Shown here: piece by piece, positions 5,460 to 7,239 of the stretch
Layout of the letters: the number at the start of each line of letters is the position of its first letter
Position numbering within the stretch: position 1 is the stretch's first letter
From: Chloroflexota bacterium
Lineage (GTDB): Bacteria > Chloroflexota > Anaerolineae > Ardenticatenales > Ardenticatenaceae
NCBI GenBank assembly: GCA_003520455.1
Contig: DOUV01001056.1
Location: 1-7,239 of the forward strand
Direction of reading: 5' to 3'
Length of the DNA stretch: 7,239 nt
Position numbers and translations under genes: made by a program
The notes under the pieces: generated by a model
Databases searched by the model: none
Seen by the model: only the letters and a program-made list of their open reading frames with translations
Told to the model about the DNA's origin: nothing

Positions 5460-5545
5460 TGAAGATCTGGGACGAAACCCGCTCCACCAGGGACCGGACC
5501 AGGGAGTCGCGCCCCACAGGGAGCCTGGACGCCCTTCAACCTGGG

Positions 5546-5824
5546 TCAGCCGGGGACCAGCCCCTCGCCGGCAAAGAGGCTGCGGGCCTCGTCCAGGGTG
5601 ATGTCGGGCGGGGGGAGGATGGTGTCGGACTCTTCCAGGGTGTCGGGCGGTAGCAACTCGCCGTTCTGGCGGACGTAGTCGAGCATATCGTCGAACAGGG
5701 CGCGGAAGCTCTCCTCGTCACAATCGGCGATGATGTTGACCAACTCATTGTCCAGGATGTTCAGGGCATCAAGGTGGACGCTTTGCAGGCGGTACTGGCC
5801 TTCGGATGAGATACGGACGATCAC
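5546..5824 (-). CDS. pspAA: PspA-associated protein PspAA
   Basis: 92-residue cytosolic protein recognised as PspAA, a small family found immediately after pspA in actinobacteria, Chloroflexota and archaea. The start MIVRISSEGQYRL and the acidic tail with PPPDITLDEARSLFAGEGLVPG (71-92) match the family pattern: short beta-rich N-terminus, acidic helical middle and conserved GEGLxPG ending. It is thought to partner PspA, but its biochemical action is unknown. Translation starts at GTG 5824, overlapping the pspA stop by four bases (GTGA), so the two are translationally coupled and probably made in a fixed ratio. The pI is clearly acidic, in contrast to the charge-mixed coiled coil of PspA. No other good start is seen. 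Confidence 0.85.
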   Translation of the reverse strand: MIVRISSEGQYRLQSVHLDALNILDNELVNIIADCDEESFRALFDDMLDYVRQNGELLPPDTLEESDTILPPPDITLDEARSLFAGEGLVPG

Positions 5825-6630
5825 GCGTTCTCCTCCCCAGATGACGTCTGGCGCTTCAGCTCTTCCAGTTCAGCCTCGATTTCGGGTGTGGTCGTCTCGG
5901 GGGCGCCGGCCGGCAAGCGCTTCGCCTCGGTGGGCTGGCCAAGCTGCCGCTTGAGGGCGTTGAGCTCCTCATCCACCGAGTGAGTCATCGAGAGCTTCGC
6001 CAACTCGCGGTCGAGGACGTCCCCACCGCCGGTGTAGTCTTCGAGCGTGCCGGCCGCGACGAGCTCGTCAATCGCGCCCGCGCGAGCGCGCATCTTCTCG
6101 ACCCGATCCTCGGCACGCTGAATGCTGAGTCCGATATCGGCCATCTCTTCGGAGAGGCCAGTCGCCGCCTCGCCGATGCGCACCTGGGCCTCGGCGGCAC
6201 TGTATTGAGCCTTGATCGTCTCTTTGCGGGTGCGGAAGGCCTCAACCTTCATTGCCAGACGGGTCTCGGCCTGCTGGAGCTTCTGCTGCTCGGCCTCAAG
6301 CGTCTGGACCTGGTTTTGCAGGTCGCCGAGTTGCATTTGAGCCGCTTGCTTGCGCTGCAGGGCCAGCCGGGCCAGGTCTTCGCGCCCGGCTGCCAGCGCC
6401 TGGCGGGCCTGGTCGTCGAGCTTGTTGACGTTCTCCTGAAGTTTGGCCGCTTGAAGCTCAAGCCGGCGCCTCGAAGTGGTGACCTCGACGATGCCGCGCT
6501 TGACATCCTGGAGCAACTGCAACTGTCGCTGATACGAATAGTCCAGCGCCTGAGCGGTGTCCTCGCTGCCCTCGAGCAGCGCGGACATCTTGGCGCGGAT
6601 CATGGCGAAAAATCTGGACAATAAGCCCAT
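5821..6630 (-). CDS. pspA: PspA/IM30 (Vipp1) family phage-shock protein
   Basis: 269-residue ESCRT-III-like membrane-stress protein. A hydrophobic/basic amphipathic helix at residues 1-20 (MGLLSRFFAMIRAKMSALLE) is the membrane-binding element. A long heptad-rich coiled coil then runs from about residue 25 to 190 with many Gln, Glu, Arg and Ala. The rest is a lower-complexity Pro/Thr stretch (about 232-249) and a short acidic helix (250-262) at the C-terminus. Family members oligomerise on damaged inner membrane and block proton leakage. The start is taken at ATG 6630, because GAAAGGA (6646-6640) sits nine bases upstream and the protein then begins MGLL, the standard start. The in-frame ATG at 6636 is only three bases from the Shine-Dalgarno. 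It is the first gene of a two-gene operon with pspAA and is divergent from a small membrane protein. Confidence 0.95.
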   Translation of the reverse strand: MGLLSRFFAMIRAKMSALLEGSEDTAQALDYSYQRQLQLLQDVKRGIVEVTTSRRRLELQAAKLQENVNKLDDQARQALAAGREDLARLALQRKQAAQMQLGDLQNQVQTLEAEQQKLQQAETRLAMKVEAFRTRKETIKAQYSAAEAQVRIGEAATGLSEEMADIGLSIQRAEDRVEKMRARAGAIDELVAAGTLEDYTGGGDVLDRELAKLSMTHSVDEELNALKRQLGQPTEAKRLPAGAPETTTPEIEAELEELKRQTSSGEENA

Positions 6631-6639
6631 TTGCATGCA

Positions 6640-6646
6640 TCCTTTC
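6640..6646 (-). promoter_or_regulatory. Ribosome binding site that decides the pspA start
   Basis: GAAAGGA on the minus strand ends nine bases before the ATG at 6630 but only three bases before the ATG at 6636. The spacing supports 6630. A third ATG at 6640, overlapping the site, is out of frame. Confidence 0.7.
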
Positions 6647-6652
6647 TCTCAC

Positions 6653-6677
6653 GATGCTGCCCGGTCGGACCGGCATC
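6653..6677. promoter_or_regulatory. Palindrome at the pspA transcription start, possible operator
   Basis: CCGGT (6661-6665) pairs with ACCGG (6669-6673) around CGG, and outer arms GATG (6653-6656) and CATC (6674-6677) also match, with four extra bases on the left. The element starts directly after the pspA -10 box and spans the predicted start point near 6671. A bound protein would therefore block initiation; only part of it would be present in the mRNA. Confidence 0.4.
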
Positions 6678-6706
6678 ATGATAGCAAAAATGAAGCTCCC
6701 CGGCAA
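6678..6706 (-). promoter_or_regulatory. pspA promoter (extended -10, sigma-70 type)
   Basis: On the minus strand TTGCCG (6706-6701), a 17-base spacer ending in TGC, and TATCAT (6683-6678). The -35 matches 4/6, the -10 5/6, and the TGn extension adds strength. The same TATCAT -10 is used by the EamA gene promoter. No sigma-54 -24/-12 elements are seen, so regulation differs from the enterobacterial PspF system. Confidence 0.65.
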
Positions 6707-6740
6707 AGCCCGGCGTGGAGGCTCCGTCTCGAGGTCAACA

Positions 6741-6950
6741 ATGGCGCCCACTCCGAAGTCATCCCCAGACAAACCTGTACCTACGCATTACGTGCCGCGG
6801 CGCGTCAGGTTGCAGGCGGTCATATTTCTGCTCCTGGTCCTGCTTCCTGTGCTGCTGTACTTTCTGGCCCAAGCCGGTTATGATCGTTTGCTCTGGTTCG
6901 GATTGGCTGCAATGGTCGTGATCATGATCATTCTCGTGTTCCAGCGATAG
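6741..6950 (+). CDS. Small two-helix membrane protein, unknown family
   Basis: 69-residue protein that I do not recognise. Residues 1-23 form a Pro/Lys/Arg-rich tail ending in PRRVR. Two hydrophobic helices follow (about 24-43 and 50-67), joined by a short loop QAGYDR, with only QR after the second. By the positive-inside rule both ends should be cytoplasmic. The chosen start is the ATG at 6741, with GAGGT (6731-6735) five bases upstream; in-frame ATGs further upstream have no such site and would add Arg/Gly-rich sequence overlapping the pspA promoter. It is divergent from pspA, with 110 bases between the two starts, and is followed after 23 bases by a DUF1028 gene on the same strand. It is not a PspB, PspC or LiaI/F match that I can see. 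A role as a membrane partner of PspA is speculation from position. Confidence 0.7.
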   Translation: MAPTPKSSPDKPVPTHYVPRRVRLQAVIFLLLVLLPVLLYFLAQAGYDRLLWFGLAAMVVIMIILVFQR

Positions 6951-6973
6951 TCCTCTTCAGCAAGGGAGCTCTT

Positions 6974-7239
6974 ATGTTCCGCCCGTCCACCTTCTCCATC
7001 GTCGCGCATGACCCTGCGGCGCACGCCTGGGGCGTTGCGGTGCAGTCCAAATTCATCGCCGTCGGCGCCGTCGTGCCTTTTGCCGAGGCTGGCGCCGGCG
7101 CTGTTGCGACCCAGAGCTTTGCCAATACCCGCTACGGTCCCCTCGGCCTGGCGATGATGCGTCAGAGCCTTTCGGCCGAGGAGACGCTGGCGGCGCTGCT
7201 GGCCGGCGATCCTGGCCGCGAGCGCCGCCAGGTTGGCCT
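6974..7239 (+). CDS. DUF1028 / Ntn-hydrolase-like protein, N-terminal part (runs off the window)
   Basis: An open frame of 88 codons continues past the right edge. It begins MFRPSTFSIVAHDPAAHAWG and continues with VAVQSKFIAVGAVVPFAEAG and ATQSFANTRYGPLGLAMM, which is the characteristic N-terminus of DUF1028 proteins (COG3342, assigned to the Ntn-hydrolase superfamily). Members are usually 220-300 residues, and their substrate is unknown. ATG at 6974 has AAGGGAG (6962-6968) five bases upstream, a strong ribosome site. Spacing of 23 bases after the small membrane protein suggests they share a transcript. The family identification is solid; function, full length and catalytic residues cannot be judged from this fragment. 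Confidence 0.85.
   Translation, partial: MFRPSTFSIVAHDPAAHAWGVAVQSKFIAVGAVVPFAEAGAGAVATQSFANTRYGPLGLAMMRQSLSAEETLAALLAGDPGRERRQVG

Larger units (their letters stand above)
5153..5545. other. 393-base convergent spacer rich in inverted repeats, between pspAB and pspAA
   Basis: No believable protein gene is present. Plus-strand GTG-initiated and minus-strand frames are Arg/Pro/Gly-rich with no ribosome sites. From left to right the spacer holds ACCTCG/CGAGGT (5176-5181/5194-5199), the complex fold at 5208-5280, a T-rich tract (5327-5343), TCGCCCGG/CCGGGCGA (5345-5352/5360-5367), CCGGCCGA/TCGGCCGG (5438-5445/5452-5459) and an ACCAGGGA direct repeat (5486-5493 and 5498-5505). It must carry the ends of both transcripts, but only the minus-strand side of the 5242-5265 hairpin has a T-rich tail. 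I looked for RNase P, tmRNA and SRP RNA core motifs and saw none. Confidence 0.6.

Noticed and set aside
5284..5601. GTG-initiated plus-strand frame of 105 codons in the convergent spacer
   Set aside because: No ribosome site, Arg/Pro/Gly-rich composition, and it runs into the pspAA gene on the other strand.
5980..6624. Plus-strand Leu-rich open frame opposite pspA
   Set aside because: Mirror of the PspA coiled coil; Leu-rich antisense frames are expected from Gln/Lys/Glu-rich coiled-coil genes.
6631..6740. Sigma-54 promoter upstream of pspA as in enterobacteria
   Set aside because: No GG-N10-GC (-24/-12) element at a suitable place; a sigma-70-type extended -10 promoter explains the region.
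6918..6929. 12-base palindrome TGATCATGATCA
   Set aside because: It lies inside the second membrane helix of the small protein and follows from Ile/Met/Val codons.
1..7239. CRISPR arrays, tRNA or rRNA genes, insertion sequences, phage or toxin-antitoxin genes
   Set aside because: I looked for regular spaced repeats, tRNA-like folds, transposase motifs and terminal inverted repeats and saw none; the window looks like ordinary chromosome.

Overview
The window is GC-rich bacterial chromosomal DNA with tightly packed genes and no sign of plasmid, phage or insertion-sequence content. The best guess for the source is Chloroflexota (Thermomicrobia/Sphaerobacter-like) or, failing that, a high-GC actinomycete. 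The grounds are the four-part phage-shock set PspA + PspAA + HtpX + PspAB, a good -35/-10 pair placed so that the transcript would be leaderless, and the GC-rich protein composition. The taxonomic guess is inference only.

Left part (1-3157), all on the minus strand. Reading in the direction of transcription, a ten-helix EamA/DMT-type exporter (3157-2225) has its own TTGACG/TATCAT promoter and a terminator hairpin that overlaps its stop codon. It is followed by a histidine phosphatase (2161-1520), a small cupin whose GTG start overlaps the phosphatase stop (TAGTG), and a proline-racemase-family enzyme (1094-87). That enzyme carries Thr in place of the second catalytic Cys, which points to trans-3-hydroxy-L-proline dehydratase rather than a racemase or epimerase. 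An AT-rich patch with a palindrome separates cupin and dehydratase and may hold a separate promoter.

Middle and right part (3158-6740) is a phage-shock-protein envelope-stress locus in two convergent halves. On the plus strand are htpX (3536-4432, membrane zinc protease) and pspAB (4565-5152), separated by a rho-independent terminator and a second promoter with an operator-like palindrome. On the minus strand pspA (6630-5821) and pspAA (5824-5546) overlap by four bases (GTGA) behind a strong extended -10 promoter. The two halves face each other across a 393-base spacer that holds several perfect inverted repeats, including one elaborate fold at 5208-5280. This is the least explained part of the window.

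Right edge. Divergent from pspA lies an unrecognised 69-residue protein with two membrane helices (6741-6950). After 23 bases comes the start of a DUF1028 / Ntn-hydrolase-like gene (6974 onward) that runs off the window.

The likely joint role of the psp genes is to sense and repair inner-membrane damage. PspA coats the membrane, PspAA and PspAB are its conserved partners, and HtpX degrades damaged membrane proteins. The left-hand genes look like unrelated metabolism and transport.
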